This document shows positions 51,088 to 62,754 of a DNA stretch of 64,000 nucleotides, one piece after another. The notes beneath the pieces are model-generated. The model was not told the origin of the DNA and made no database searches. It saw only the letters and a program-made list of their open reading frames with translations. Position numbers and translations under genes: made by a program. This stretch comes from Diadema setosum (lineage: Eukaryota > Echinodermata > Echinoidea > Diadematoida > Diadematidae): the NCBI RefSeq assembly GCF_964275005.1, contig NC_092690.1, forward strand, positions 4,814,836 through 4,878,835. The letters are read 5' to 3'. The stretch's first letter is position 1; each line of letters starts with the position of its first letter.

Positions 51088-51201
51088 CTGTGCCAGATCT
51101 GGTCTGCTGATGCGAAGTGTGGTGCGGCGGCGGTGGGGGAGGCACGGCGCCCAGGGCCTGCCCCCTGGGGGGAGGAACGGCGTACTCCCTGTCTGAATCA
51201 T
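51088..51201 (-). CDS. cbl: CBL-family internal exon, EYAVP motif
   Basis: This 114-nt exon is bounded by CCTCCATCATCAG and ACAG|GTTTGG, with phase 1 at both ends. It encodes DDSDREYAVPPPRG (Tyr at about 343 of the partial protein), then a poly-Pro run of six and a His/Gln/Thr/Arg segment. The acidic residues before YAVP followed by prolines resemble the DDGYDVPKP site of human CBL (Tyr774), a CRK-binding site. The GTTTGG donor is unusual, but it is the only one that keeps the frame with the next exon. Confidence 0.72.
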
Positions 51202-51485
51202 CTGATGATGGAGGAGGAGAAGGAGGAGGATGAAATAGAGAGGAAATGAGAGAAAAAATCATTAAATTAAAATGGCGGGTTAACTCCAAAGCACTCCACA
51301 ATATTCTAATAAGCATCAGGTGGATTCCCTTTTATGAGTTCCTTTTTCTTTCTTCATCACTTTATCATTTTTGTTTTTGTTTTGCTTTGTACTCTTTTGT
51401 GCTAAATTACAAACTAAAAGCAGCCAGTGAATTCATTTATCTAATGAATACTGCAAACAACATAATGCAAAGAGAATCATAAAGT

Positions 51486-51742
51486 AATTGAAGGGGTCGG
51501 TGCAATATAGTGGTAACCCACACTTCTGTCAAAATTGAGTTACATGCATTTTCATAATCCTTATCCTTCACTCTAACCTCCGTGAAAATATCATATTTGA
51601 ATTCAGCCAATAAGATGGTAAAAAATGCATGCATTCATGTTTTATCAATGTACAATGTATGGACTTTCCAAACATTCAACAGCGATTATCTCAAAATGAA
51701 CATTGTGTGGGTTAGCACTATATTGCACTGACCCCTTCAATT
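51486..51742. mobile_element. 257-bp MITE with about 37-bp TIRs
   Basis: The left end ATTGAAGGGGTCGGTGCAAT and the reverse complement of the right end, ATTGAAGGGGTCAGTGCAAT, continue to ..AACCCACAC with only two differences over about 37 bp. It is one of the youngest-looking inverted-repeat elements here. Confidence 0.8.
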
Positions 51743-52815
51743 CTTTAATATTATTGTTCAGCTCTTTCTCTCCCTCTCTGATTTCCAATACATATAAATT
51801 CAAATAGATTTATAGGACCTTTGCAATACAAATGCACGGTGGCATGTGTGCTGACTGAAATACCCTGATCATCACCTAGGCAACCAAATGAATATCTACA
51901 CTGTAAATATGTGCAACATACTTCATAGTAATTTTTTGTCCTGCTTTTCCAAACCAATCTCCCAACCAATATTCTGATTACCTCATCTGCCAATCATTGC
52001 TAACATTATTGATACAATTAACAAAAGAATTGGAATGCATCTTCCCTAGAAAAACTGAGCATAACCTGTATGTTGCCATTATATTATTACTAATATGATA
52101 AAAAGAGGCCACGGACTCTATTACTATAATGAACTTCAATATAAATTAGAATTTAAATGTACATTGTCAATTATACTAAAAGATAATGCTCTAACCAGCT
52201 GTCCATTGACACACTACACAATACCATTCCACCATGCTACATAACAAACTGTATTTATGTGCTAATTACCGCTTGCTAGATGCTCGCGGTTATTGTCTCA
52301 GACACAGAAATCAACTGGCAACATTCCACATTAATATCACATGCATGGCATGACATGAAAACTCCTTCACAACTTTAAAACTGAAACAAATTAAGAGAGC
52401 AAAACAAGAAATAAAGGTGGAGTAGCTATATGACATGCCAACATAAATCTTTGATCAATGTACAATGTACAAGGTTGACTTTCAACTACACAACAGCGCA
52501 TGGGGAATAATTCTCCTTGTGTTCACTTTCAGGGAAGTTGTGCTCCAATGAGCTACTATATAATGCATGAATATTTTTGGAGACAATCGATTGTGTTTAC
52601 TGAAATTGCTATATGACTTTTTAAAATTCCCTCCCCTACTCAAAATCAACATATAACTCTTCTGCTCGTGTGCACAATATTTTTCTATTTGCTGATATCA
52701 ACTTGATCGCTGAGTGAAGTTTTTGTTCAAAATATAACTCTGTGTCGAAATGCTTGAAATAAAATAGATGGGTAAATGTAAAATTGAGATAGGATAGGAG
52801 TGCTATCCCAGCATC

Positions 52816-52835
52816 GGGGGGGGGGGGGGGGGGGG
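52816..52835. repeat. G20 tract in a CBL intron
   Basis: Twenty consecutive G. On the transcribed (minus) strand the pre-mRNA has C20. Confidence 0.93.
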
Positions 52836-53347
52836 CAGCAAGAGGGATAGAATATAATTGATAATAAATCCCACGTTTTGATGCAAATACTCAACCCCGC
52901 CAGAGTCAAATCTAGACTCGCATGGAAAAGTTTGTTGGCCTACGCCTGTGAAATATGCCTCTTGAGCAAAGTCACATTTCAAGCGCGTTCTCACTGCGGG
53001 TGGGACCAAATAAGAAAACCAAACTCGCGTCTCTTTTGGGAGCAGTTACGCTCCACCACAGATGTTATCAAAGAAATGTTGATTTTATTTCTGATTGACA
53101 CCATCTACCAGGAATATTTGATGTTTCCAGGAAACTCCCATTTAACCCAGTTGAGGTGCAATAAATGGCAATGGAAAAAGAGTTCTGTGGAAGATGGCAT
53201 CACGGGTTTGGCACGAAAACGAAATTATGCAGGCAATTTGGACAGTGGTACGCCCGCACGTAGGAATAGACCCATCTCCCCCACGTAAAGAATATAGGGG
53301 AAAAAAAAATCTATATGTAATTACTGCAAATGAATGATGGTGCTGTG

Positions 53348-53381
<34 letters not shown>

Positions 53382-54179
53382 TTGTAGTTCCCCACAAACC
53401 AGTTTGGAAAGAGATAATGATAATTTCTAAATAAACCTTAAACATGTATGTGGAATGCACAACAACAACAAAAAAATGAAAAAAAAAAAGGATAGGCCTA
53501 TTAAAAAGAAAAAGCATCATACTTCTTTGTTAAACTAAATGAATTAAAAATGGACATGGATTAATATAGGAACAGGCAAGCATGCTGGTACAACAGTCAG
53601 CTAGTTACTGCTGACAACATTACATCAAATGAGATCACAATTCACAATTCAAAGCCATAAGAAGTAAAGAAAACAAAAAAATATTCAAGAGGAGAGAAAG
53701 AGATGCAAATCAATTCTGTTAATATAAAGTGGGAAAAGGAATGGTTAGCATGAAGTTACTTTAATATGCCACATGACTTCATAAGTTGCCAGAGCTGAAA
53801 TCATAAGCGTTAAGGAATGACAATTAATTACATGCACACTGACAGCTGGATAAGGAGGAAATAAAAGACGAGAACCTGCAGCTGAAATGCTTGGACAGAA
53901 CATTTTTCCTTTTCCACTGAACATAACATGTTGTTAAAATGGATACAGGACAAGGGAAAATTCACAAATATTTGCATGCAAATGCATCTTCTGATGTTTG
54001 GGACAGTAACTCATAACAGAAAATAGTATTGTTAATAAAAAGAAAATGAGTAGGGGAAAAAATATAACAAACTTTTAATTCTGAAGCAGAAGAATAAATA
54101 ATGATAATAATAAAGATCTCTCGTGTTGGTAATGATGTTTGATGAGATTGGAGGAATTCAGTGTCAGAAGGTACTGACA

Positions 54180-55070
54180 TAGGTTGAGAGAGAGAGAGAG
54201 AGAGAGAGTGAGGGGAGGATGAGTGTGAAGGATGAGGAAGATGAGTGTGAAGGGAGGGGAAGATGGATGTGAAGAGAAGGGATGATGGATGTAAAGGGAG
54301 GGGGAAGATGGATGTGAAAGGAGGGGGAGATGTGTGTGAAGAGAAGGGATGATGGGTGTGAAGGGACGGGGAAGATGGGTGTGAAGGGAGGGGAAGATGG
54401 GTGTGAAGAGAAGGGATGATGGGTGTGAAGGGAGGGGGAAGATGGATGTGAAGGGAGGGGAAGATGGGTGTGAAGAGAAGGGATGATGGGTGTGAAGGGA
54501 GGGGGAAGATGGATGTGAAGGGAGGGGGAGATGGGTGTGAAGAGAAAGGATGATGAGTGTGAAGGGACGGGGAAGATGGATGTGAAGGGAGGGGAAGATG
54601 GGTGTGAAGAGAAGGGGTGATGGGTGTGAAGGGAGGGGGAAGATGGATGTGAAAGGGGGAAGATGGGTGTGAAGAGAAGGGATGATGGGTGTGAAGGGAG
54701 GGGGAAGATGGATGTGAAAGGGGGAAGATGGGTGTGAAGAGAAGGGATGATGGGTGTGAAGGGAGGGGGAAGATGGATGTGAAGGGAGGGGGAGATGGGT
54801 GTGAAGAGAAAGGATGATGAGTGTGAAGGGACGGGGAAGATGGATGTGAAGGGAGGGGAAGATGGGTGTGAAGAGAAGGGATGATGGGTGTGAAGGGAGG
54901 GGGAAGATGGATGTGAAAAGGGGAAGATGGGTGTGAAGAGAAGGGATGATGGGTGTGAAGGGAGGGGGAAGATGGATGTGAAAGGGGGAAGATGGGTGTG
55001 AAGAGAAGGGATGATGGGTGTGAAGGGAGGGGGAAGATGGATATGAAAGGTGGAGATGTAATGACTGTAG
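54180..55070. repeat. Minisatellite with 66-bp units and a 264-bp super-repeat
   Basis: Words such as GAAGATGGGTGTGAAGAGAA recur every 62-68 bases (starts near 54401, 54469, 54535, 54602, 54667, 54732, 54799, 54865, 54931, 54993). Each unit is built of smaller GATGGRTGTGAAGGGAGGGG blocks. The variant AGAGAAAGGATGATGAGTGT at about 54541 returns at about 54805, so four 66-bp units form a 264-bp higher-order repeat present twice. The strand is strongly purine-biased. All three antisense frames stay open only because the period is a multiple of three. Confidence 0.92.
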
Positions 55071-55881
55071 ATGGATAGGGGAGTCGGAAGAATTGAGGAA
55101 GACTTGGAGAGGACAAAAAAAGAAAAAAAAAGAAAAAAAAGAGAAAGATCTAGGAACGAGAAAGGTGGAGAAAGAAGTGAAGAGAGATAACCTTTCATTG
55201 TTTGAATTTCTACCATGGAAAATACATTGTACAAATCTCTTCCCCCCCCCCCAAAAAAAAAAAAAAAGATCTGTCAACCAAAGAAGAACCAGAGAGGATA
55301 TAAAACTCCCATTGTCACAGTAACATAATGCAACAAGAAACAAAGGTATACTCCCAATCAAAATATACTGTGAAGCTGTCAGTGGTTAGTATCATGAGAC
55401 ATGAAGTTGTTATGAGAACAAAGCAACTGGGATATGAGTGGGAAAGAAGCAAGCAGTAGCAAAACGGGCAAAGCTGCAAACAAAACGCTGAATCGGAAAA
55501 CTCTCCATAACGGGCAATGTCAAATCAAATCACAGGTCAAGGGTCATAGAAACAAAAAGTTTTGCAACACTTTGATGCAAAATCATAAATCAGAAAGCCA
55601 TCAAATGATGAAGGACATCAAAACATTTTACGGTCAAAACTGGATGCAAAAATCATAAATTCAGGACGAACATAAATTTTGAGAAAAACTGAAATCAATT
55701 GATATGAATAAAATTTGAATTTGACGGCATGAAATGTCTATGGGTGAGCGTCCAATGGACCACATGCTTTATGTGGAGCATCCACTGAGAGTACAATTTG
55801 ACAGCACATGCACTTTGGGTGCACACGTTGCAGTTTTGAGCAGTGGGCATGCTTTTTGAGGAGAGAGGGAGAAATAGATAC

Positions 55882-56604
55882 CGTGTGAACCAGCTTGCTG
55901 CGACAGCAGATGGACGTTTTGATAGGTGCTGTCTGGCTGCCTACACATGGACGCGCCGGCCGGGCCGTAGCCCTGGCTGGGGTACATGTGCAGCGGGGGC
56001 AGGCCGTGACCTTTGCCCTGATGCTTGCTGGTCACGTGACTACCCGTACAGAAGGGCTGGCCCGAGAGTGTGGTTACAGGGGGCAAGGCTTGCTTAAGCT
56101 GAGGAGAAAGGATGAGGCTAGAGGATGAAAAATTGGGGGCTTGTCCGGAAGATGACGTAGATGTTGATGATAACGGGGGTGGCAAGAGAGGGCGCTGGTT
56201 CTCATAGACAGGTGTGGACGACGCCACATAGTCTTCAGGGAGAACTGCCGGCCCGCTTGGGCTGAAAAACAATATGTTATCTGATCCAAGTGCCATGCCT
56301 TGTGCATCCGTGCTGTCGGTGTCCGCAAAGAGCGACGTGCCAGGGTTGGTGCTATCGCTGACGGAGCGACGGAAAGGATTGCCTGGCTTGTGTGGCGCCC
56401 TCGCTGCCTCCTCGCGTAGTTTCGCCATGGATTCTGCATCAGCGAGCTGGTCGTACAGGAGGTTGGATGTGGCTACCTGTGGGGTAGCCGGAGCAGTGGC
56501 CGGCCCCGATTGGACACTGGTGGGGTGTGGGTGTGGCCCTGGACCAGAAGATAGGGGGTGGCCTAAAGCACCATGGTCAATAAAGCCCGGCTGATTTATG
56601 GCAA
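55882..56604 (-). CDS. cbl: CBL-family large exon, NPF and tyrosine motifs
   Basis: This 723-nt exon lies between the acceptor CTTCCTGACAG and the donor CACG|GTATCT, with phase 1 at both ends. It encodes about 240 Ser/Pro/Gly-rich residues. Visible motifs are LLYDQL, GNPF followed by RRSVSD, EDYVASS, PVYENQRPLLPPP and TYQNV. NPF is the ligand of EH-domain endocytic proteins, and RRSVSD is a plausible basophilic-kinase or 14-3-3 site. Both roles are inferred. An alternative acceptor (ATAAATCAG|CCGG) exists but breaks phase with the exon before it. Confidence 0.72.
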
Positions 56605-58698
56605 CTGTCAGGAAGATATTAAACATAGATGTGTGTCTAAATATGGCAGCAGTTTGAAGAATGACCAAAAGGAGAAGAGAGGCGGTGGGGAAGCTTGACA
56701 AAAGAAACCTGAACTCCATCACTACTTAATTGTAGGAAGGGATGTCTTCTTCATTAACATTTACACATTTTGTCTCTACCAATTTTATACTGTACAATAA
56801 TGACTGGTAGAAAAATGTACCAGCAATTGATTAAAAGCCTGAGCATGTATATTACATGCATAACTCATTTCAAAATTCCTACGTGTTCAAAGCTTATTTC
56901 CTTCATATGTAATGTTCTGTGATGCTAAAAACACCATTTAGTATCTCCTCTCGCAACAAAAGCATTTATCAATATTTTTGTTTAATATTGATCCAATTTT
57001 CCTAGCCGCAGATGCTTTTGGCATCTTTCAGTCTTAGTCAGTAAAAAACTGCCTTAGAAAAAAAAAAAAGAAAACAGATGCTGCATATCAAAACCTAGTC
57101 TTGTGATTAAAAGACATGAAGAGCTAACACTTATCATGAATATTAATACTACATACATTTCTTTAGACATAGATAATGTAGGAACCTTAACTCTAACCCA
57201 CCCTCTGGACTTCAACAACACTTTTCAACGAAGGTATTGGTCATGTTTTTAGAACGTTTCAAAATCTGCCCCTTTGCAATGTATAAGCCATAACACTTGA
57301 GATTATGCCAACTCAGCGGTAGAAATGGGAAGTATAGGCACTTGTTTTGATAGTCAGCAAATACTTTAGGATAAGTTTCTCGGTAGTAGAAAGGTGAAAC
57401 TTTTTCAGTGGACATGTACTCATACAGAATGATGTGTGAAGTGATAGGAAGTATAACACTGCACTCTGGTGTAAAGTCAGCACATAAATGTATTAAAGGA
57501 GAAAGAGAAGGTGTTGGAACTTTGGGGAGGAAAGTCAATGGATGAAGACAAGGAATGGCTGTGTGAGAACAGACCTGAAAGTTCTACGGTTTCAGTGAGG
57601 TGATATAACATTTTTATAGTAATTGTAAGCGCTCCTCTATGTACATAACCAGGAAAGGAAGAAATGCAAACAAAACAAAATAAAAAGGAGAAAAAGTGAA
57701 GTATCAAATTTCATCATTTGACTTTCAATGGTTAAATTTGATACTTTGGGAGGGACAGCAAAAAGATGGGTATAGGTTGGCAGGTACAAAAAGAGGAGAG
57801 AAAAAAAAAATAACAGAGAAAAAAACCCCACACATATTTTATGAATGGAAGGTATATCATTCTAGGAAACAGAGAGCCGTCAACTTTCACACATCAATAT
57901 TGAGTGACACATCAGTCGCGGAAAAAAAAAATTAACCGACTGCATTTCACAAATGAAAATAATTCCAATTTCATGGAGGCCTTTTTTATTCTTTTTATTT
58001 TGATACTAGGCGATGCCAGTTTTCTTTGATAGCGCCTCCTGCAGAATCAAAGAGACCTCGCAGAGCTCTGGAAATGAGTATTTCTCACTCAAGGGTAATG
58101 TCATTTCTTTTCTCCTATTTTTGTTTAAAGTTTCTGTTTTCTGTTTCTGTCTTTTTGAGATGAATGGATTCAATGTAGCAATAAACCTTTCATACGAGAC
58201 ATGGACAGGAAAACAGAGAGTAGAAAAAGTGGTATTCACTTCCAGTGCATGACAAACAATTAGCACAAAATATATCTTCCATCATGAAATATTACATTGG
58301 AATCTTCCTGGAAATAGAAAGGATTCTTCCATTCACCAGGTCTAATTGCAATATAATCTCCACTTTTGAAGGACTAGTTAATACCACAGGCAGTGACAAA
58401 AGTTTGTGCAATACGGCAACCTTTCCCTTCAACATGGCTGGTTATGAAAGGCATCTACTAAAATGAGGAATGGATTTGGAAAAAGGAAGCTGTTAGTTTT
58501 CATCTTGTTTCTCTCCCACAATGTTCTGTTTGGACAAAAAAGAGGAACCTACATGTACACTATAAATCCAAAAGTATAACATATCACGCAGATAGACATT
58601 GCTATGTGAACACAGCAAAACAAGGGCAATGAACAGGTGTTTTAAACATGACAGCCATTATGACACTAGGAACTTCAAGAGTTTGTGAGCACCTTTAA

Positions 58699-59473
58699 CC
58701 CTATTCTAACTGGGGGGGGGGGGGGGTCAAATTGACCCCCCCTCGACGTTTCGCGCCACGATTCCGCAACGTGCAAAGATTTTGCCGCGTCGTTTCACAA
58801 CTTTTTTCATTGAAGTCTTCCGCATATTTTGAGACCAAATTTGCGACGTCCAGGTACACCATTCTGAAGTTATGTAATGTTATGCATATATGCATGTCAA
58901 CCCAAAAACAGCTCAAATTCATTATATCGTGTGCAAATTGAATGCAAATTGTGTTTTTTGGTTAAATTGATATAAATTAGATTATTTCAACTTTTAACCA
59001 TTGAAATTAATCAATTCTAGTGTAGATAAGCCTGAAAAAGTGCCTACAACAAATTTTGGCAAAAAAACAATAGAAAACAAAAGGTCGAAAAAACAACAAA
59101 ATACATAAGAAATTAACAAAACAATAAAAAACAAAAGAAATTGATTTTGATTGTGCTATTTTTTACATGAAAATTGTTTGATATGTTTTGAGGAATTCTG
59201 ACACAAAAATTTAGCAATACTTCAGTCTTTTTAATGGAGTTATAGGTGAAAACATGATTTCATGCACAAATTTGCATAATTAATTTATTAAAAATAGAAA
59301 AGCAATATTTTTCTATTGTATGACCATGTAATCTTGTAGTTGACATCCAGCTCTATCTTCAGGCAAAATTTCGCGGCGATCGCGCGATCGGTGGCCGAGA
59401 TCTGAAGGAGGGGTCAAATTGACCCCCCCCCCCCAGTAAAAACTTGGTCTCAAATAGCCCAGTTAGAATAGGG
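58699..59473 (-). mobile_element. piggyBac-like TTAA element (CCCTATTCTAACTGGG family), copy 2
   Basis: It is flanked by TTAA (58695-58698 and 59474-59477), with ends CCCTATTCTAACTGGG and CCCAGTTAGAATAGGG in perfect inverted register. Its interior is the reverse complement of 31152-31922 with modest divergence, for example TCAGATCTCGGCCACCGATC there and its complement here near 59385. It has no transposase. Confidence 0.87.
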
Positions 59474-60574
59474 TTAAACTATCATATAGGTTTCACATCT
59501 ACAAATAGTGCTGTTCTCATTGAAAAAAAAAAATGAAATCTGCATCACGAACAGAGTCACATCTTTTTTATTCAACGTTCTCACTGTAAAAAAAAAAAAA
59601 AAAAAATCTCTAAAATTTCTAGGTCGCCATTATTCGCGAAGAGCTATACTATATAGAAACCTCATGTTATGAATGGTATGCTTACTAGTCTACTTCACAA
59701 GGCCCATCAAATATTCTGCAGCACTCCACAGCTGGTAGAAATAGCAAGGGATGACATAAATTTCGACATTTTCTGTGGTCACTGTTCTCACTGCACAACT
59801 TTGGATCTTTATGTAAAAAAATTGCACAAAGCACATACTGCAGTTTGTATTGTGACTCAAATCTTGTGAAATAATGCATTACCAACAGGTATTTCTTTTC
59901 ACACTGTAAAAAATTCCAAATTTGGGTCGCAATCCTCATCCCAAAATAGCCCATTATTTTGAATGCAAAGAGAACAGCACCCTTGTATACTTGGACAGCA
60001 GCATTTATGTTCACGTGAAGTACCGCAGACGAAATACCATTTACTTCACGTTCTCATCTGGAACAAATTTCCCCCATTCATTCATTATTCATGTTTTCGA
60101 GGATCGTAAAAGACTATATATTTCCGGAAACTGAGGGAAAGCGAATCCTTTCTGTACATTTGGAAACACTTCAGGCGCTGTATAGATTTACACAACGAAG
60201 GCCAAGGTTTAACCATACACCCACACACATGTGAGGTATATATACAAGCACAATAAAAATATATACACGTATACAAATATATGCCGCAATTAGGTGACCT
60301 AGATGTCAATTTTGCTGGGCCCGCAACAACGGTGACTGATCACAATTTCAGTCACTCACATAATGGTTTTACAAGTCCTAATTTGTAAGATACAACCCTG
60401 CATTAAACACCCAAAATATAGGCCACACGCAATATAAGACTTCACTACTTAGGATACAGTTAAAATTATTACTATACCAAGTAAACTTTGGAGCTGAAGA
60501 AGGGTGTACAGTGGGTGGAGCTTGCATTGCAAGCTCCATTCATGTTGTTTTAAGGTTTTGCCATTAAACTTTAA

Positions 60575-60938
60575 AGGGAATGTACAGTACTGGTTGAGGT
60601 GAGGATTCAGCTTGTAACGTTTTACGAGATATTTCGAAACTACTCTATGAAAATGTTAAAGAGCGTGCAATTCTGAAGGGAATCAAAAGTATATTTGATG
60701 AAAATCGGTTTTGAAATGACTGAGATATCCAAAAACAAGGTAAACAAAGAGATCCTAATAAAAGTTGTGGCCTGTCAATTTTATTAAGATCACTTTTTTT
60801 GGATATCTTGACCATTACAAAGGCAATTTTCATCAAATAAACGTTAAATCCTTCATGAAATTACATGCTCTTATAAGAGGTTTCTCATTATCTCACCAAA
60901 AAATGTTATCTTACCTCAACCAGCACTGGAAAGTCCCT
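60575..60938. mobile_element. TTAA MITE (AGGGATG family), copy D
   Basis: It is flanked by TTAA at 60571-60574 and 60939-60942. The ends AGGGAATGTACAGTACTGGT and ..ACCAGCACTGGAAAGTCCCT are inverted complements. The interior shares AAATCGGTTTTGAAATG and ATCAAATAAACGTT-type words with copies A and B. Confidence 0.8.
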
Positions 60939-61629
60939 TTAAATATTGTTCTCCAACTGGCACGCAAGCTGGAATGCTTTCTTTGCCGATTGGCACTGAC
61001 ATTTGGAAACTTATTTTCAAAGAACAGGGATTACCTAACCCTTCTCATCCCAACTGTGTCATCATGGGCTTTTTGCTGGTCAGAGGCACACTGCCACACC
61101 TGAGGGGGCTTGCTAACCTTGCAACTACGTTAGGTTAGGATAGATTTTTAGTGAATAATGATGAAAAAATGCCGAAGCTTGGCAAGTTAGAGTAAAGTGC
61201 TTGGCACAAAAACAGTTGATGTCACTTCACTCCAAATATACAGCAAAGACAACAAGAACGACAAAAAGTGAACACTGTGCATCAGCAAATCTCACAAATG
61301 AACGTCCTAAATTTCTTCAAGATAGTTGTACATAAGAGTACTAGAGACGTGTCTCATTGTTAACAATGTTTCTTTAAGATCTATACCTGCATTGCCACTG
61401 ATTACCAAATTTCCCTTCACTGAAGTGAACGAAGACAGATTATTCACTGTTTCTACAGTAGTAGTTGCTACTGAATAATTGGAGTTCATTTACTGTATAC
61501 ACTGTTATTTTCGCGAATTTTCGCGAGATGTTGTTTCCGCGAATCGAAGCTGACGCGTAGGCTAATGTTCTATTTTAAAAACAAGGAAAAGTAGAAATTA
61601 CGCGGTGCGTAATATATGTCCCCGCCGGA

Positions 61630-62400
61630 AGTAGCATTCAGTAGCAAAATGTACAATATAGGTAAAAAGATGAAGGTCAAAGGTCAAAGAGGTTAAAGGT
61701 CAAAATTCTATGTAGAAGTTTTGAAGCCCTCACCTAGTGCCATCACATAAATCAAACGGAATCGAAATCGGGTTAGAAATGGCGAAGGAGTAGCATTTTG
61801 TAGCCAATGTACAATATAGGTAAAAAAATCAAGGTCAAAGGTCAAAGAAGTCAAAGGTCAAAATTCTGTGTAGAAGTTTTGAAGCCCTCACCTAGTGCCA
61901 TCACATAAAGCAAACGGAATCGAAATCGGGTTAGAAATGGCGAGGGAGTAGCATTTGGTAGGAAAATGTACAATACAGGTCAAAATCAAGGTCAAAGGTC
62001 AAAGAAGTCAAAGGTCAAAATTCTGTGTAGAAGTTTTGAAGCCCTCACCTAGTGCCATCACATAAAGCAAACGGAATCAAAATCGGGTTAGAAATGGCGA
62101 AGGAGTAGCATTTTGAAGCAAAATGTACAATATAGGTCAAAGGTCAAGGTCAAAGGTCACAACTGAAATTCTGTATAGAAGTTTCAAAGCTCCCATGTAG
62201 TGCTATCATATAAAGCAAACAGAATCAAAATCGGGTTAGAAATGGCGAAGGAGTAGCATTTTGAAGCAAAATGTACAATATAGGTCAAAGGTCAAGGTCA
62301 AAGGTCACAACTGAAATTCTGTATAGAAGTTTCAAAGCTCCCATGTAGTGCTATCATATAAAGCAAACAGAATCAAAATCGGGTTAGAAATGGCGAAGGA
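61630..62400. repeat. Tandem satellite, five units of 148-159 bp, each with AGGTCA direct repeats
   Basis: The unit start AGTAGCATT occurs at 61630, 61789, 61947, 62104, 62252 and 62400. Each unit contains TCGGGTTAGAAATGGCGA near its end and an AGGTCAAAGGTCA motif near its start (61674, 61832, 61989, 62134 and 62147, 62282 and 62295). The last two units share variants (CTCCCATGTAGTG) that set them apart from the first three. Confidence 0.92.
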
Positions 62401-62422
62401 GTAGCATTTTGAACATTTTGAT

Positions 62423-62535
62423 CACACACGGACGCACACACGGACACACGGACGGACGGACACACGGACGGACGGACACACGGACGGACACATGGACGGA
62501 CAGACGGACGGACACACGGACACACACACGTACGG
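62423..62535. repeat. ACGG/ACAC microsatellite
   Basis: An irregular run of GGACGGACAC and CACACGG units at the right side of the satellite array. The antisense arginine/serine/valine-rich open frame over it is a repeat artefact. Confidence 0.93.
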
Positions 62536-62754
62536 AGCCCGTTTCATAGTCCCCTGCTCGAACTCGTTCGGCGGGGACAAAAAGTGCATGGAGACATTTT
62601 CGTGTGTTGTTGAATTCGCGATCTGTGATTTGCGAAATACGTGAAAATTTAACCCTCACAAAAATAACAGCTTATACAATACATCAGTGAAGGCAAATTT
62701 GCCACTCAGTTAGAATAAGAAACAACTTGAGGCAAGAATCATTGATTTGAATAC

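Larger units (their letters stand above)
51202..55881 (-). other. CBL intron with higher-order minisatellite
   Basis: This intron holds the 257-bp MITE at 51486-51742, a G20 tract at 52816-52835, a T28 tract at 53350-53377 and the minisatellite at 54180-55070. I see no additional exon. Confidence 0.6.
61617..62579. mobile_element. Satellite-bearing element with TGTCCCCGCC ends
   Basis: The ends TGTCCCCGCC (61617-61626) and GGCGGGGACA (62570-62579) are perfect inverted complements. The body is five tandem units followed by an ACGG/ACAC microsatellite (about 62423-62535) and the segment TGCTCGAACTCGTTCGGCGG. The organisation (tandem core plus microsatellite) resembles elements that move as non-autonomous units, but the class is not clear. 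Confidence 0.6.
61491..62682. mobile_element. TACTGTATA-ended MITE carrying a nested element
   Basis: The left end TACTGTATACACTGTTATTT is mirrored by a right end that reverse-complements to TATTGTATAAGCTGTTATTT. The outer arms hold CGCGAAT/TTCGCGA words like the copies at 9268 and 63190. The central 963 bases (61617-62579) are a different, nested element. Confidence 0.65.
56605..62754 (-). other. CBL intron rich in transposable elements
   Basis: This intron contains the piggyBac-like element at 58699-59473, the TTAA MITE at 60575-60938 and the satellite-bearing nested element at 61491-62682. Elsewhere I see only AT-rich unique DNA and poly-A tracts. No further exon is supported. Confidence 0.6.

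Noticed and set aside
53962..55361. Three overlapping minus-strand open frames of 356-428 codons, rich in Ser/Pro/His
   Set aside because: They are frames through the 66-bp minisatellite, whose period is a multiple of three. All three frames are open at once and encode the same repeat in shifted form.
61630..62400. Possible CRISPR-like array of regularly spaced repeats
   Set aside because: The whole 148-159-bp unit is repeated, without unique spacers, in eukaryotic intronic DNA. It is a satellite.
62384..62659. Minus-strand Arg/Ser/Val-rich open frame
   Set aside because: It arises from the ACGG/ACAC microsatellite.
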